DNA from: Micromonospora_I sp040659735
Lineage (GTDB): Bacteria > Actinomycetota > Actinomycetes > Mycobacteriales > Micromonosporaceae
Assembly (NCBI RefSeq): GCF_040659735.1
Contig: NZ_JBFANZ010000013.1
Coordinates: 62,001-126,000, forward strand
Length of the DNA: 64,000 nt
Direction: 5' to 3'
Shown: one piece after another, positions 27,288 through 35,151 of the stretch
Layout: each line of letters begins with the position of its first letter
Position numbering within the stretch: position 1 is the first letter of the stretch
Position numbers and translations under genes: made by a program
Notes under the pieces: model-generated
What the model saw: only the letters and a program-made list of their open reading frames with translations
Told to the model about the DNA's origin: nothing
Database searches by the model: none

Positions 27288-27518
27288 CTAGCCCACGGGC
27301 GGCTCGTCCGCTACGAACAGGCCACGACCGGGCGAGGTGACCACCACGCCCCGCTCGACGAGCAGGCTGATCGCCCGCTGCGCGGTTGATATGGACACCG
27401 AGTAGAGGGCCGCGAGCTCGGGATATGAGGGCAGCCGACTGCCCGGCTCGTACTCGCGTCCCTTGATGCGCTGCTGCAAGTCGTCCGCGATCGCGCGGAA
27501 TCCCATCGGTACGGGCAT
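27288..27518 (-). CDS. Stand-alone GntR-type winged-helix regulator
   Basis: A 76-residue protein that is only the GntR DNA-binding domain: FRAIADDLQQRIKGREYEPG, RLPSYPELAALYSVS, TAQRAISLLVERGVVVTSPG. No effector-binding domain follows, although the family is usually 230-250 residues. Stand-alone forms of this kind are common in actinomycete integrative elements. ATG 27518 follows agggag; the longer frame upstream is not protein-like. Three ACACTG repeats lie about 60-80 bp upstream and may be its own operator. It is likely a repressor of the divergent small genes (inference). Confidence 0.85.
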   Translation of the reverse strand: MPVPMGFRAIADDLQQRIKGREYEPGSRLPSYPELAALYSVSISTAQRAISLLVERGVVVTSPGRGLFVADEPPVG

Positions 27519-27576
27519 GGCAAGACTCCCTGACTGACCCGTAAATCCGATCATGAGGACCGTGTGCACAGCAAGC

Positions 27577-27600
27577 ACACTGTTGACACTGGTCACACTG
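27577..27600. promoter_or_regulatory. Three ACACTG direct repeats with 9-bp period
   Basis: ACACTG occurs at 27577, 27586 and 27595, each 9 bp apart, upstream of the GntR-like gene (minus) and of the small genes starting at 27754 (plus). Phased short repeats between divergent genes suggest an operator. The stretch is less GC-rich than its surroundings. No clear -35/-10 pair could be assigned. Confidence 0.4.
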
Positions 27601-27753
27601 TGACTGGGGTTAGGGATTGAGAGTGCTCTCTGACTGACACCGGTAGATGCGCTCTCGACAGTGCCGGGGCGGCGCAGTTTACGTCTAGTTCGCCGCCCCG
27701 GCTCCCCGCGCCTCAGCACATCTGCACCTCCGCTGCGACCAGGAGGAACAGCG

Positions 27754-27990
27754 ATGCCAGGACCACAATGGTGGTGGCTGCCGTGGGTGCGCCGGCGAGC
27801 TCGCCGGGCAGCGATCCTTGCTGCCGCCGCTGCACATCAGCGCCGCGAGTACGAGCTGGCGTGCGAACGACGCTTGCAGCACGAGCTCAACAATCGATGG
27901 AATCGGCCGACCGAGATTCGCGGGCACCTGCTCACGCTCGGGCATCTCAACCAGTACGACGCTGGGCGCGGGCGACGGAACGAGCCGTGA
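27754..27990 (+). CDS. Small basic protein of unknown function
   Basis: A 78-residue protein starting MPGPQWWWLPWVRRRARRAA behind a strong AGGAGG. The N-terminus is Trp-rich and then very basic, followed by an alanine-rich helix and a charged helix (RREYELACERRLQHELNNRW). No known domain recognised. The stop overlaps the start of the next tiny gene (TGATG). Small genes in this position after a GntR-like regulator are usual in actinomycete mobile elements, so a role there is possible. Confidence 0.6.
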   Translation: MPGPQWWWLPWVRRRARRAAILAAAAAHQRREYELACERRLQHELNNRWNRPTEIRGHLLTLGHLNQYDAGRGRRNEP

Positions 27991-28076
27991 TGCGGCGCCT
28001 GCTCGACACCGGCTGGCCCGGCGCGCTACTGATAGCCGTCATCCTGGTTCTCGTCATCCAGAAATGGTGGGCGTAA
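27990..28076 (+). CDS. 28-residue single-helix membrane peptide
   Basis: Encodes MRRLLDTGWPGALLIAVILV followed by LVIQKWWA: two basic residues, one hydrophobic helix of about 17 residues and a Lys-Trp-Trp end. Its ATG overlaps the upstream stop by 1 bp and its TAA overlaps a further ATG. Such tight coupling argues that it is translated. Function unknown. Too short for homology to help. Confidence 0.5.
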   Translation: MRRLLDTGWPGALLIAVILVLVIQKWWA

Positions 28077-28253
28077 TGGTCCTCTGCCTGCCATGGAGCA
28101 TCGGCCATCCTCCGGCCGTCCCCGCTGCGGTCAGATGTCCACCCCGGGCAACCGGCATGGGTGAAGAGCGCCAAGAACCGGGAGGACCTCGCCAGGATGT
28201 TGGCGCGGCTGCGCGCACTGGCGGACGCGGCACGACCCGGGAAGGCCGGGTAG
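28076..28253 (+). other. Possible small gene, perhaps frameshifted
   Basis: An ATG at 28076 overlaps the upstream TAA and opens a frame (MVLCLPWSIGHPPAVPAAVR) that runs to 28291, but its second half has poor codon use. The frame that reads VKSAKNREDLARMLARLRAL from GTG 28161 to TAG 28253 has about 90 percent G or C at third positions and looks coding. Either a separate short gene starts at 28161, or one gene has shifted frame between 28100 and 28160. No function recognised. Confidence 0.3.
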
Positions 28254-28673
28254 CGGCGAACGGCCGCGCGTTGGGATGCTGTCGCGCATGACCGACTACC
28301 GAAAGGGCTATGGGGCGTAAGCGCCCGGCGGCGTTGCGAGCCGAGATTCCCGCTCGCGCCACGCCACGTCCCGTCCGGCACCGGCTCCCCGAGATGTCGC
28401 CCCGCGTGGCGGCGGAGCTTCGACGGCAGAACCTCGACGAGCAATTCGCCCACACCTACTGGGCCTGGCGTTCGTTCGTGGAACACGCGCACGGTCCCGC
28501 CCCGCTGCGCTTCGATGCGCCAGCGGCACTGCTCCCGGTCCGGCGGGGTGATGAAAACGGCCACCCTGCGACGCTAAGCCGTCCATACTGCGCGAATAGG
28601 GGAAACACACACGTTCGGGGGATTCGGCGCTACCCGGTCCGGGTGACGTGCGGCGTCGCCGAGCGCTGGCACG
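28254..28673. other. 420 bp without a gene I can support
   Basis: A plus-strand frame from ATG 28310 (begins MGRKRPAALRAEIPARATPR) passes a protein-like stretch, MSPRVAAELRRQNLDEQFAH, but stays open into the next gene without a stop of its own. A minus-strand frame from GTG 28564 (begins MAVFITPPDREQ) fades after about 45 residues and overlaps the tiny genes. One of them may be a small real gene or a decayed one. Neither has a convincing end. Confidence 0.4.
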
Positions 28674-28967
28674 ATGACCTTATGGCGAAGCCCGGTCGAC
28701 CCCGCCGCACTCGCCCGCGATCTGCAGCAGGCCTCGTTCTGGCTGGGTCGGGCCCTCGAGGCGGACGTGCAGATCAACGCTGCGAGGGTGACGAAGATGC
28801 TGGCGGCCGCCACGATCGGGCTGAGCAAGGGAATCCTGGAGCTCGCACTCGCAGCCGAGGCGGACGGCCGCAAGGAGACGGGGAATGTGCTGCGGGAGGC
28901 CGTCGCCGACCAGGATCAGGTGACGACCTCCCTTGTGATGGCGCTCAGGGATTTCGAGGAGAGCTGA
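28674..28967 (+). CDS. Small helical protein of unknown function
   Basis: A 97-residue acidic, almost wholly helical protein: MTLWRSPVDPAALARDLQQA, FWLGRALEADVQINAARVTK, TIGLSKGILELALAAEADGR, VADQDQVTTSLVMALRDFEE. The regular hydrophobic spacing suggests a helical bundle or coiled pair. No signal peptide and no known domain seen. It lies 70 bp before the CoiA-like gene on the same strand and may share its transcript. Ribosome site weak. Confidence 0.55.
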   Translation: MTLWRSPVDPAALARDLQQASFWLGRALEADVQINAARVTKMLAAATIGLSKGILELALAAEADGRKETGNVLREAVADQDQVTTSLVMALRDFEES

Positions 28968-29037
28968 CCGCAGCCCCCATCGATTTGTCGGCCCCCAGAC
29001 GCATGATGGTGAGTGCACCGAGTGGGAGGGGCCGCGG

Positions 29038-30240
29038 ATGGCTGAGGGTGTGCGGCATGTACGGCTGGGAATCGATCTGAATCTGAGTCGGGACGACTTG
29101 GGTCACCCGCAGCGGCCAGGGCTGTGGCAGGAGCTGCGTTCGCGGTCGATCCGGACCGGCGAACTCCGGTGCATGGGAGCCTGTTACGCCCGGGACCCGT
29201 ACTGTCCGGAGTGGATGTACCTGCGTGGGCCGGCGGACGGGTCGGGCCGCCGCGAGGCTGTGCACCTGAACCCCTCAGCCGCGGCGAACCACCCGCACGC
29301 GACGGAGTCCGACAAGCACAAGGCGCTGAAGGATCGGGTAGCCACGGTCTGCCAGAACGCCGGCTTTTCGGTAGAGGTCGAGGCCCGCTCGTCCACTGGA
29401 AAACGGGTCACCGACGTGCTGGTGCGCGGCGAGGGTGGCCTGATGCTCGGACACGAACTCCAGGTTTCGAAGTTGTCGGTGACAACGATCAAGAAGCGCA
29501 TCCAGATCGCTCGTAATGACGGTCTGACGCCGATGTGGACGACGGACAACCCTGACGTGCAGATCGAGCACCGGGCGGCGTGGGCGACCATCGCACCGAC
29601 CAACGCCGGTTGGGTCCGCACGGGTAACGAGCTGCTCGTATCCGGTGGCGCCCGCGAAGCCGACATCGACCGGTGCGGCCGGCGAGACGTGTTCTGTCCG
29701 GTCACCCGGAAGCGACCGTGCGGAAAGCTGCACGTCTACCTGCTGGCCGCTCTCGGCCTGAATCTGGACCACCTGGTCGTTGGGGCGGCGTCGGGGGAAT
29801 ACCGGTCGCTGGTGGAGACCGACTCGCGCGGTCGGGCGATGTACTACTGGGTGACGGCCGCCGACATGGAGCGGTACCTCAACGACCGCGACGGACTGAA
29901 ACCGGTCACGAACGTCGAGCTGGATCCGGATGCGCGCTCCGTGGCCACGATGACGCCTCGGGAGCTGGACCTGTCGTGCAACTACGGGGTCGACACGGGG
30001 TACCGGCGGCCGCCGGCACCGCCGCGAGACCCGCGCGGCCCCGTTGTGGTGGGCACCCGAGATTTGATGAACAGCCGGCCCGGGATCGGGCTGAACTGGA
30101 CCCGCCACGCCTCCGGCGACAGGGCCCCGTGCCGCCTGTGCGGAAAGGGTGCCTTCACGCGGGATGAGAACAACCGACCGTGCCACAAGACGTGCGCCGA
30201 GGAGGAGGCGGCGCGGCGCGCGGGCGGGCCGAGCTTCTGA
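29038..30240 (+). CDS. CoiA-like nuclease family protein
   Basis: A 400-residue protein. Residues 80-160 read ESDKHKALKDRVATVCQNAG, RSSTGKRVTDVLVRGEGG and LGHELQVSKLSVTTIKKRIQ. The D in VTDVLV and the E-x-Q in HELQVS form a restriction-endonuclease-like (PD-(D/E)XK) site as in competence protein CoiA. The C-terminus has a zinc-knuckle-like CRLCGKGAFTRDENNRPCHK. CoiA acts on incoming DNA in competent Firmicutes; in actinomycetes the role is unknown. ATG 29038 follows ggaggg. It stands next to a recombinase, which suggests DNA transfer or defence. Confidence 0.75.
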   Translation: MAEGVRHVRLGIDLNLSRDDLGHPQRPGLWQELRSRSIRTGELRCMGACYARDPYCPEWMYLRGPADGSGRREAVHLNPSAAANHPHATESDKHKALKDRVATVCQNAGFSVEVEARSSTGKRVTDVLVRGEGGLMLGHELQVSKLSVTTIKKRIQIARNDGLTPMWTTDNPDVQIEHRAAWATIAPTNAGWVRTGNELLVSGGAREADIDRCGRRDVFCPVTRKRPCGKLHVYLLAALGLNLDHLVVGAASGEYRSLVETDSRGRAMYYWVTAADMERYLNDRDGLKPVTNVELDPDARSVATMTPRELDLSCNYGVDTGYRRPPAPPRDPRGPVVVGTRDLMNSRPGIGLNWTRHASGDRAPCRLCGKGAFTRDENNRPCHKTCAEEEAARRAGGPSF

Positions 30241-30309
30241 AGCGCAGCGAGCGTCCCGACGAATCCGGCAGACCGGGCGCGGTGGGAGCGGTCATGATGC
30301 TGCCGCGCT

Positions 30310-31338
30310 TCAGAGCCCGACGCCCGTCAGCGGATTGGCCTTCCACCGGTCGACGTCTTCGATGTAGCCGGCGAGCGTGGGGGAGCCGTCTTTCCAGCCG
30401 GCGTGCCGGGCGATCCGGAGCGGGTCGGCGCCGGCGCGGTAGGTCTCGGTGGCGAAGCCGCGCCGCAGGGAATGTCCAGTGAATGCGGACGCGGCGTCCA
30501 GACCGGCGCGCAACGCGGTGCGGCGGATGATGATTCCGACCGCTTGGCCGGTGAGCCGCCCGTCAGCCTCGCCGCGGCCGTGGGGTGCCCGGCCGAGGTT
30601 GCCGTAGCGGTCGATGCGGCGGAACACGGCACCGGTGACCGCTTCGTGTTCGGCGAGCGCGGCCAGCCACGCCTGCATCGTGCGCACGAGGCAGGTTTCC
30701 GGGTGGGAACCGTACGGCAGCGCGACGTGACGCCCGGCGGACTCCTTGTCGGTCTTGGAGCGACGGATCACCACCGCCATGCCTTCGTCCGTCAACGTCA
30801 GGTCGGCGATGTTGAGCGCGGCGAGTTCGCTGCGCCGGGTGCCGAGCGCGAACCCGACGACGATGAGCGCCCGGTCGCGTAGGCCGGCGAGGGTGGCCAC
30901 GTCCAGTACGTCGACCATCGCGCGCAGCACGGTGATGGTGACCGGCTTGGCCTTGCGGACGCCGCGGCCGGCGTCGGCAAGTTCGGAGCGGTGCTGACGC
31001 AGGACGGCGCGGGCGGCCTTGGAGTTGGGCGGCGGAGCGTCGGCGGTGCGGTGCGCGACGGTCACGGCCGCGATCGCGCGTTCGATCGTGGACGACGCCT
31101 TGTCTTGATCAGCGAGATGCGAGACGTACTCGGCGAGCGTGGCGGCGGTGGCCGGGAGGGGCGACCGGTCGCGCTGGGCGCACCAGTCGGTGAAGCGGCG
31201 CCAGTCGCCGGCGTACGCGCGCCGGGTGGACTCGGGCACGGATTCGCGGATGCGCTGACGCGTGGAGTCGGAGAGGTGTTCGTTGGGATCGACGGAGAAG
31301 ACTTCCTGGGCGTCGTTCCGGACCGTTATCTCATTCAC
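30310..31338 (-). CDS. Tyrosine recombinase / phage-type integrase
   Basis: A 342-residue site-specific recombinase. The SAM-like N-terminal domain has YAGDWRRFTDWCAQRDRSPL and LAEYVSHLADQDKASSTIER. The catalytic set is R in FALGTRRSELAALNIADL, K in VIRRSKTDKESAGRHVAL, H-x-L-R in FTGHSLRRGFATETYRAGA, H in RIARHAGWKDGSPTL and the nucleophile Y in AGYIEDVDRW. All are present, so the enzyme should be active. It converges with the CoiA-like gene. No tRNA or clear att repeat was seen nearby. It could be a XerC-like or element integrase. Confidence 0.88.
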   Translation of the reverse strand: MNEITVRNDAQEVFSVDPNEHLSDSTRQRIRESVPESTRRAYAGDWRRFTDWCAQRDRSPLPATAATLAEYVSHLADQDKASSTIERAIAAVTVAHRTADAPPPNSKAARAVLRQHRSELADAGRGVRKAKPVTITVLRAMVDVLDVATLAGLRDRALIVVGFALGTRRSELAALNIADLTLTDEGMAVVIRRSKTDKESAGRHVALPYGSHPETCLVRTMQAWLAALAEHEAVTGAVFRRIDRYGNLGRAPHGRGEADGRLTGQAVGIIIRRTALRAGLDAASAFTGHSLRRGFATETYRAGADPLRIARHAGWKDGSPTLAGYIEDVDRWKANPLTGVGL

Positions 31339-31535
31339 GAGAATGGAAGATTATCGGTAATGAGTGACGTGGATGGGGCCCAACACGCCCGTCTCCCGCG
31401 CGCGCCAAAACTCCTGGGCTCCGTGGGCTACAGGATCGCCGCGGCAGATCCGAGACATCTCGTGTAGCGCCGGAACGGTCAGGAAGGACCGGGAAGGCGA
31501 CCCGCCCGACCGGCCCAACCACACCAGGAGTAACC

Positions 31536-31694
31536 ATGGAACTGTTGATTATCGGCCTCGTGCTGCTGCTCTGCTTCGCCGCCGCGACGGCCGCCGTCGC
31601 CTGGCTGCACGTCCACTTCCCCGCTACCGCGGTCGGGATTGGAGCCGGCCTCGGCTTCGTCGGCGTGCTGGTTTCCCTCGTCGCGCTGCTGTAG
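31536..31694 (+). CDS. 52-residue double-helix membrane peptide
   Basis: Starts MELLIIGLVLLLCFAATAAV behind AGGAG and continues with a short loop (AWLHVHFPATAV) and a second helix (IGAGLGFVGVLVSLVALL). Two membrane helices, almost no soluble part. Third positions are mostly G or C and a perfect hairpin follows 8 bp after the stop, so it looks like a real monocistronic gene. Function unknown. Confidence 0.6.
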   Translation: MELLIIGLVLLLCFAAATAAVAWLHVHFPATAVGIGAGLGFVGVLVSLVALL

Positions 31695-31702
31695 ACGGCA
31701 GC

Positions 31703-31731
31703 GGCCCCAGCAGGACCATCCTGCTGGGGCC
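31703..31731 (+). terminator. Perfect 13-bp hairpin after the membrane peptide gene
   Basis: GGCCCCAGCAGGA and TCCTGCTGGGGCC pair fully around a 3-nt loop, 8 bp after the TAG. There is no T-tract. The convergent NUDIX gene ends 98 bp further, so it may act in both directions. Confidence 0.75.
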
Positions 31732-31828
31732 GGCATGACGGGGCGTGTAGGCGGCGAGCCGGGCGCGGTCGGCAGAACGAGCACGACGACGCGGGCCGGT
31801 CGCTCCCCTGCATGACACCCGGAACTTG

Positions 31829-32335
31829 CTAGAGGCCGAGTTGGACCGGCTGGCCCGGCGTCCCCGTTGTGAGCAGCGCTGTCAAGGGTGTTGTGAGGTC
31901 ACGCGGCGAGAACAGCTCAGACCCCTCATAGCCAGCGATCTCCGAGAGGTGCCACCACCGGAACCCAGCCAGGTTCTCCTGCGCAGCGAGTTGGTCGTCG
32001 GTCAACTCACCGCGGGGCTGGAAATGGGTCGCGCGGATGAGGAAGTAGTCGTTGATGATGCCGTCGGAGCCCGGCGCATCGTCGGCGGCCGCGACTTCCT
32101 GGTGCCAGACGTGCGGTGGATCGGCGCTGACCACCAGACCGGTCTCCTCACGCAGTTCACGGCGCAAGGCCGTCAGCTGGTCCTCGCCGGGTTCGATGCC
32201 GCCGCCTGGGGCCGCCCAAACGGCCTTCGCCTTCTCTGGCACCGCCGGATGAGGAAAGACGAACCGGCAGAGCAGGATCCGGTCGTCCTCGTCGAGGATG
32301 ATCGCGCGGACGGCGCGGCGCGGATTCGGCGTCAT
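31829..32335 (-). CDS. NUDIX hydrolase
   Basis: A 168-residue NUDIX protein. The NUDIX box begins at GGGIEPGEDQLTALRRELRE and completes ETGL (about residues 43-66), matching GX5EX7REUXEEXGU. It starts MTPNPRRAVRAIILDEDDRI and ends with a W-rich segment LAGFRWWHLSEIAGYEGS seen in many actinobacterial NUDIX enzymes. The substrate would be a nucleoside diphosphate linked to another group; which one is open. No clear ribosome site precedes ATG 32335; an upstream in-frame start is possible. It shares strand with the endonuclease gene 113 bp upstream. Confidence 0.87.
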   Translation of the reverse strand: MTPNPRRAVRAIILDEDDRILLCRFVFPHPAVPEKAKAVWAAPGGGIEPGEDQLTALRRELREETGLVVSADPPHVWHQEVAAADDAPGSDGIINDYFLIRATHFQPRGELTDDQLAAQENLAGFRWWHLSEIAGYEGSELFSPRDLTTPLTALLTTGTPGQPVQLGL

Positions 32336-32448
32336 GGCGTGTCGGACGAAGCGGCGAGGCGGATGATGATCGGCACCGCGGCAGACTATCAACGAGAGAT
32401 CGAGCGCTGCTGATCCTGCCATCGGCCGCGGCTCACCGCGCCGCACCG

Positions 32449-32979
32449 TCAGTTTCGCCCGTAGATGACGGTGGCGGGATAGTCCTTGTTGCAGAGCGGG
32501 CACCGGCACGGCCGCGGCCACGTCGCGGTCCGGAGTTGGTGCTGCTCGCGCAGGACCAGCCGCCGGTACGGAGCCTCGGGGTCGCAGCCGTACTTGGCCA
32601 GGTACGCGCGCGCCGCGCCATGCCAGGTGACGTCCATGGGCATCCGCCCCCACAGTTCCAGTTCCCCCAGGAAGCCGTTGCACCCCGCGCACAGCAGTCC
32701 GCGCACGCAGCGGCCGCAGGTGCGTGCCCGGTTCGGGCAGCAAACGTGGTCGTGGTCGACGCACAGCGGCGCCGGCTCGTCGGCGTAGTAGTTGCAGCCG
32801 CCGCAGATCGCGCACAGGCCCTCTTGCTCGGCGAGGCGCCGTAGGTAGTCCGTGACGGTCATCTTGTAGCCGCGCAGGGACTTGCCGGGCATCCTCAGGC
32901 AGCAGTGCGGCCGAGACCACGGCCATTCGCTCTGGTCGAAAGTGACCAGAGCGCGGACGAGCGGACGGTTACCGAGCAC
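32449..32979 (-). CDS. Recombination endonuclease VII / HNH-like protein
   Basis: A 176-residue zinc-rich nuclease. EQEGLCAICGGCNYY, PLCVDHDHVCCPNRA and CVRGLLCAGCNGFLGELELW give the endonuclease-VII pattern: two CxxC pairs around DHDH, then RGLLCxxCN. A further CPLCNKDY lies at the C-terminus. Phage T4 endonuclease VII resolves branched DNA; bacterial members are mostly from prophages or mobile elements. The N-terminal 40 residues are not part of the domain, and MTVTDYLRRLAEQEG (about residue 40) is an alternative start. Confidence 0.75.
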   Translation of the reverse strand: MLGNRPLVRALVTFDQSEWPWSRPHCCLRMPGKSLRGYKMTVTDYLRRLAEQEGLCAICGGCNYYADEPAPLCVDHDHVCCPNRARTCGRCVRGLLCAGCNGFLGELELWGRMPMDVTWHGAARAYLAKYGCDPEAPYRRLVLREQHQLRTATWPRPCRCPLCNKDYPATVIYGRN

Positions 32980-33253
32980 GGGTCAAGATTCGCACGGCGG
33001 CTCTCACCTGCGACAGATACGCGCCGCCGCCGGCGCGCAACCGGGGCGCCGGTAAGAAGCGTGTCACCAGATGCAAACGGTGTCGATGATGGCCGGCTTC
33101 GCGTGAAGGTTCGATCGGAGTGTCCGTAACGATCGTTCGTGATACACCCGGGTTTCGGCTACGTTTGCCCAGGTCAAACCTGCAACAGAGACCGTGTCTG
33201 CGCCTTCGTAACACCCTCGGGGTTTCGCGATACAGTCTCGGTGCATGCGACGG
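32980..33253. other. Intergenic stretch with a near-palindrome
   Basis: GTTTGCCCAGGTCAAAC (33163-33179) is palindromic but for one base pair and may be an operator for the minus-strand endonuclease gene. AACGATCGTT (33129-33138) is a perfect 10-bp palindrome. The stretch 33120-33240 is clearly less GC-rich than both flanks. A 60-residue minus-strand frame (33064-33246, begins MHRDCIAKPRGC) is open but has no ribosome site and I do not call it. Confidence 0.4.
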
Positions 33254-34330
33254 TCAGTGCGCGAGCGCCACCGGCACCGTCGCCAGCTCGATCCGTACCG
33301 CCGTGCCGGGCGGCAGATCAGCCAGCCGGCCGCTCGCCACCTGGGCGACGACCAGCACGTCGTCCGGGAGGGCGACGGTGACCCGGCTGGTGGGGCCGAG
33401 GAAGCTCGCGGCGAGCACCCGGCCCGCCCCGTCGGGATCGGCGACCACGTCGACGGACTCGGGTCGGACCAGGGCGGTGACGGACCCGGCGCCGTCGGCT
33501 GCGTCGATCAGCGGCAGCCGGGCGCCGAGCACCTCGACCGCGCCGTCGCGCAGCTGCCCCGGCAGCCGGTTGCTGAGTCCGACGAAGTCGGCGACGAACG
33601 AGGTCGCCGGCCGACGGTAGATCTCCGCCGGGGGGCCGAGCTGCTCCAACTGCCCGCCGCGCATCACGCCGACCCGGTCGGCGATCGCCAGCGCCTCCTC
33701 CTGGTCGTGCGTGACGAACAGTGTGGTGATGCCGACCTCCAGTTGGATGCGGCGGATCTCGTCGCGGAGCTGCACCCGCACCTTCGCGTCGAGCGCCGAC
33801 AGCGGCTCGTCGAGCAGGAGCACGCGGGGTCGGATCGCGAGCGCGCGGGCCAGCGCGACCCGCTGCTGCTGTCCGCCGGAGAGCTGGTGCGGGTAGCGGT
33901 CGGCATGGCTGCTGATGCCGACCAGCTCCAGCATCTCCGCCGCCCGGGCGCGACGTTCGGCCGCGGGACGGGCCCGCAGCCGCAGCCCGAACTCGACGTT
34001 CTGCGCCGCGGTGAGGTGCGGGAAGAGGCTGTACGCCTGGAAGACCATGCCCATGTCGCGGCGGCTGGCCGGGACGGCGGTGAGGTCCTTGCCGTCGACC
34101 AACACCCGGCCGGCGTCGGCGTCCTCCAGCCCGCCGAGCACTCGCAGCGCGGTGGTCTTGCCGCAGCCGGAGGGGCCGAGCAGGGCGACCAGCTCGCCGG
34201 GGGCGACCTCCAGGTCGAGCCCGTCGAGCGCCTGGACGTTGCCGAAGCGGCGGGTCAACCCCTCAAGGCGTACGGTCACGCCGCGCCGCACTTCCTGCTG
34301 CCCAACGGGTGAAGCGACGGTGTCGGTCAC
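33254..34330 (-). CDS. ABC importer ATPase (PotA/FbpC-like)
   Basis: A 358-residue ATPase. Walker A is LLGPSGCGKTTALRVLGG, Q-loop GMVFQAYSLFPHLTAAQNVE, signature HQLSGGQQQRVALARALA, Walker B VLLLDEPLSALDAKVRVQLR and H-loop TLFVTHDQEEAL. The C-terminal 110 residues are a TOBE-type domain (SVTALVRPESVDVVADPDG). This layout belongs to the polyamine/iron/thiamine/phosphonate importer class and does not by itself give the substrate. GTG 34330 overlaps the permease stop by 4 bp. Last gene of the four-gene operon. Confidence 0.9.
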   Translation of the reverse strand: MTDTVASPVGQQEVRRGVTVRLEGLTRRFGNVQALDGLDLEVAPGELVALLGPSGCGKTTALRVLGGLEDADAGRVLVDGKDLTAVPASRRDMGMVFQAYSLFPHLTAAQNVEFGLRLRARPAAERRARAAEMLELVGISSHADRYPHQLSGGQQQRVALARALAIRPRVLLLDEPLSALDAKVRVQLRDEIRRIQLEVGITTLFVTHDQEEALAIADRVGVMRGGQLEQLGPPAEIYRRPATSFVADFVGLSNRLPGQLRDGAVEVLGARLPLIDAADGAGSVTALVRPESVDVVADPDGAGRVLAASFLGPTSRVTVALPDDVLVVAQVASGRLADLPPGTAVRIELATVPVALAH

Positions 34331-35151
34331 GGTGTCTCCTTCATGACTCGTCGGCGGCGTCCGGGCCCGACGAGGGACAGCAGCAACAGCAGGACGAACG
34401 CGAGTACCAGCGCCGCGAGTGAGACGGCCACGGACATCGTCGCGCTGCTCTTGCCGAGCAGGTTGACGGCGACCTGCAGGTTGGTGCGGCTGAGCAGGGA
34501 GGCGATGGTGAACTCGCCGAGCACCAGCGCGACGGTGAGGAACGCCGCGGAGAGCACCGCGGAGCGGATGTTCGGCAGCACGACGCGCCACATCACGGTC
34601 CCCCAGCCGGCGCCCAGGCTCCGGGCCGCCTCGGCGAGGGTGCGTACGTCGATCGCGGAGAGTCCGGCGTCGATCGACCGGTAGGCGTAGGGGAGGACCA
34701 GCACGGTGTAGGCGAAGGTGAGGGTCAGCGGGGAGCCGCCGAGGAAGTACGTCACCCATGCGTAGACCGGGGCCAACCCGACGACCAGCACGATCGCCGG
34801 GATGGTCAGCGGTAGCAGGCAGACGAACTCGACCACCCGCCGCAGCCGGGGCAGGCGTAGCCGCACCCAGATGACGGTGGGGACCAGCAGCGCCAGCATC
34901 AGGAGCACGGTGAGCAGGACGAGCCCGAACGACGCGGCTATCCCGGCCCCCAGGTCCGGATATGTCTCGCCGAGCCGCCCCCAGTCCACGAGCAGACGCC
35001 AGGTCTCCGCGGTTCGTCGTCCGCCCGCGCCCCGCGTGGTGAACTCCAGCATCGCCAGCAGGGGCAGCGCGAAGAAGACGCCGACGACGCTGACGACCGC
35101 CCAGCGGAACGCGCGCTGCCGGCGTGCCCGGCGACGGATCAGCCCAGCCAT
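34327..35151 (-). CDS. ABC importer permease, second subunit
   Basis: A 274-residue membrane protein with about six helices: RWAVVSVVGVFFALPLLAML at the start, LVLLTVLLMLALLVPTVIWV, VVEFVCLLPLTIPAIVLVVG, and a last LAALVLAFVLLLLLSLVG. The EAA loop is TLAEAARSLGAGWGTVMWRV. It is of the PotC/ModB-like permease type. ATG 35151 overlaps the first permease gene by 13 bp. It pairs with that subunit to form the pore. Confidence 0.9.
   Translation of the reverse strand: MAGLIRRRARRQRAFRWAVVSVVGVFFALPLLAMLEFTTRGAGGRRTAETWRLLVDWGRLGETYPDLGAGIAASFGLVLLTVLLMLALLVPTVIWVRLRLPRLRRVVEFVCLLPLTIPAIVLVVGLAPVYAWVTYFLGGSPLTLTFAYTVLVLPYAYRSIDAGLSAIDVRTLAEAARSLGAGWGTVMWRVVLPNIRSAVLSAAFLTVALVLGEFTIASLLSRTNLQVAVNLLGKSSATMSVAVSLAALVLAFVLLLLLSLVGPGRRRRVMKETP

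Noticed and set aside
27139..27389. Plus-strand gene from ATG 27139 (MEETVVARDPDECC...)
   Set aside because: Second half is antisense to the GntR-like gene and passes through its terminator. The start lies inside a palindrome.
28310..29080. 256-codon plus-strand frame
   Set aside because: Runs through the whole 28674-28967 gene in another frame. Only the first 80 codons look plausible and they have no stop.
26955..33253. tRNA gene or att core as integration site of the island
   Set aside because: No cloverleaf and no convincing direct repeat was found by eye at either border.
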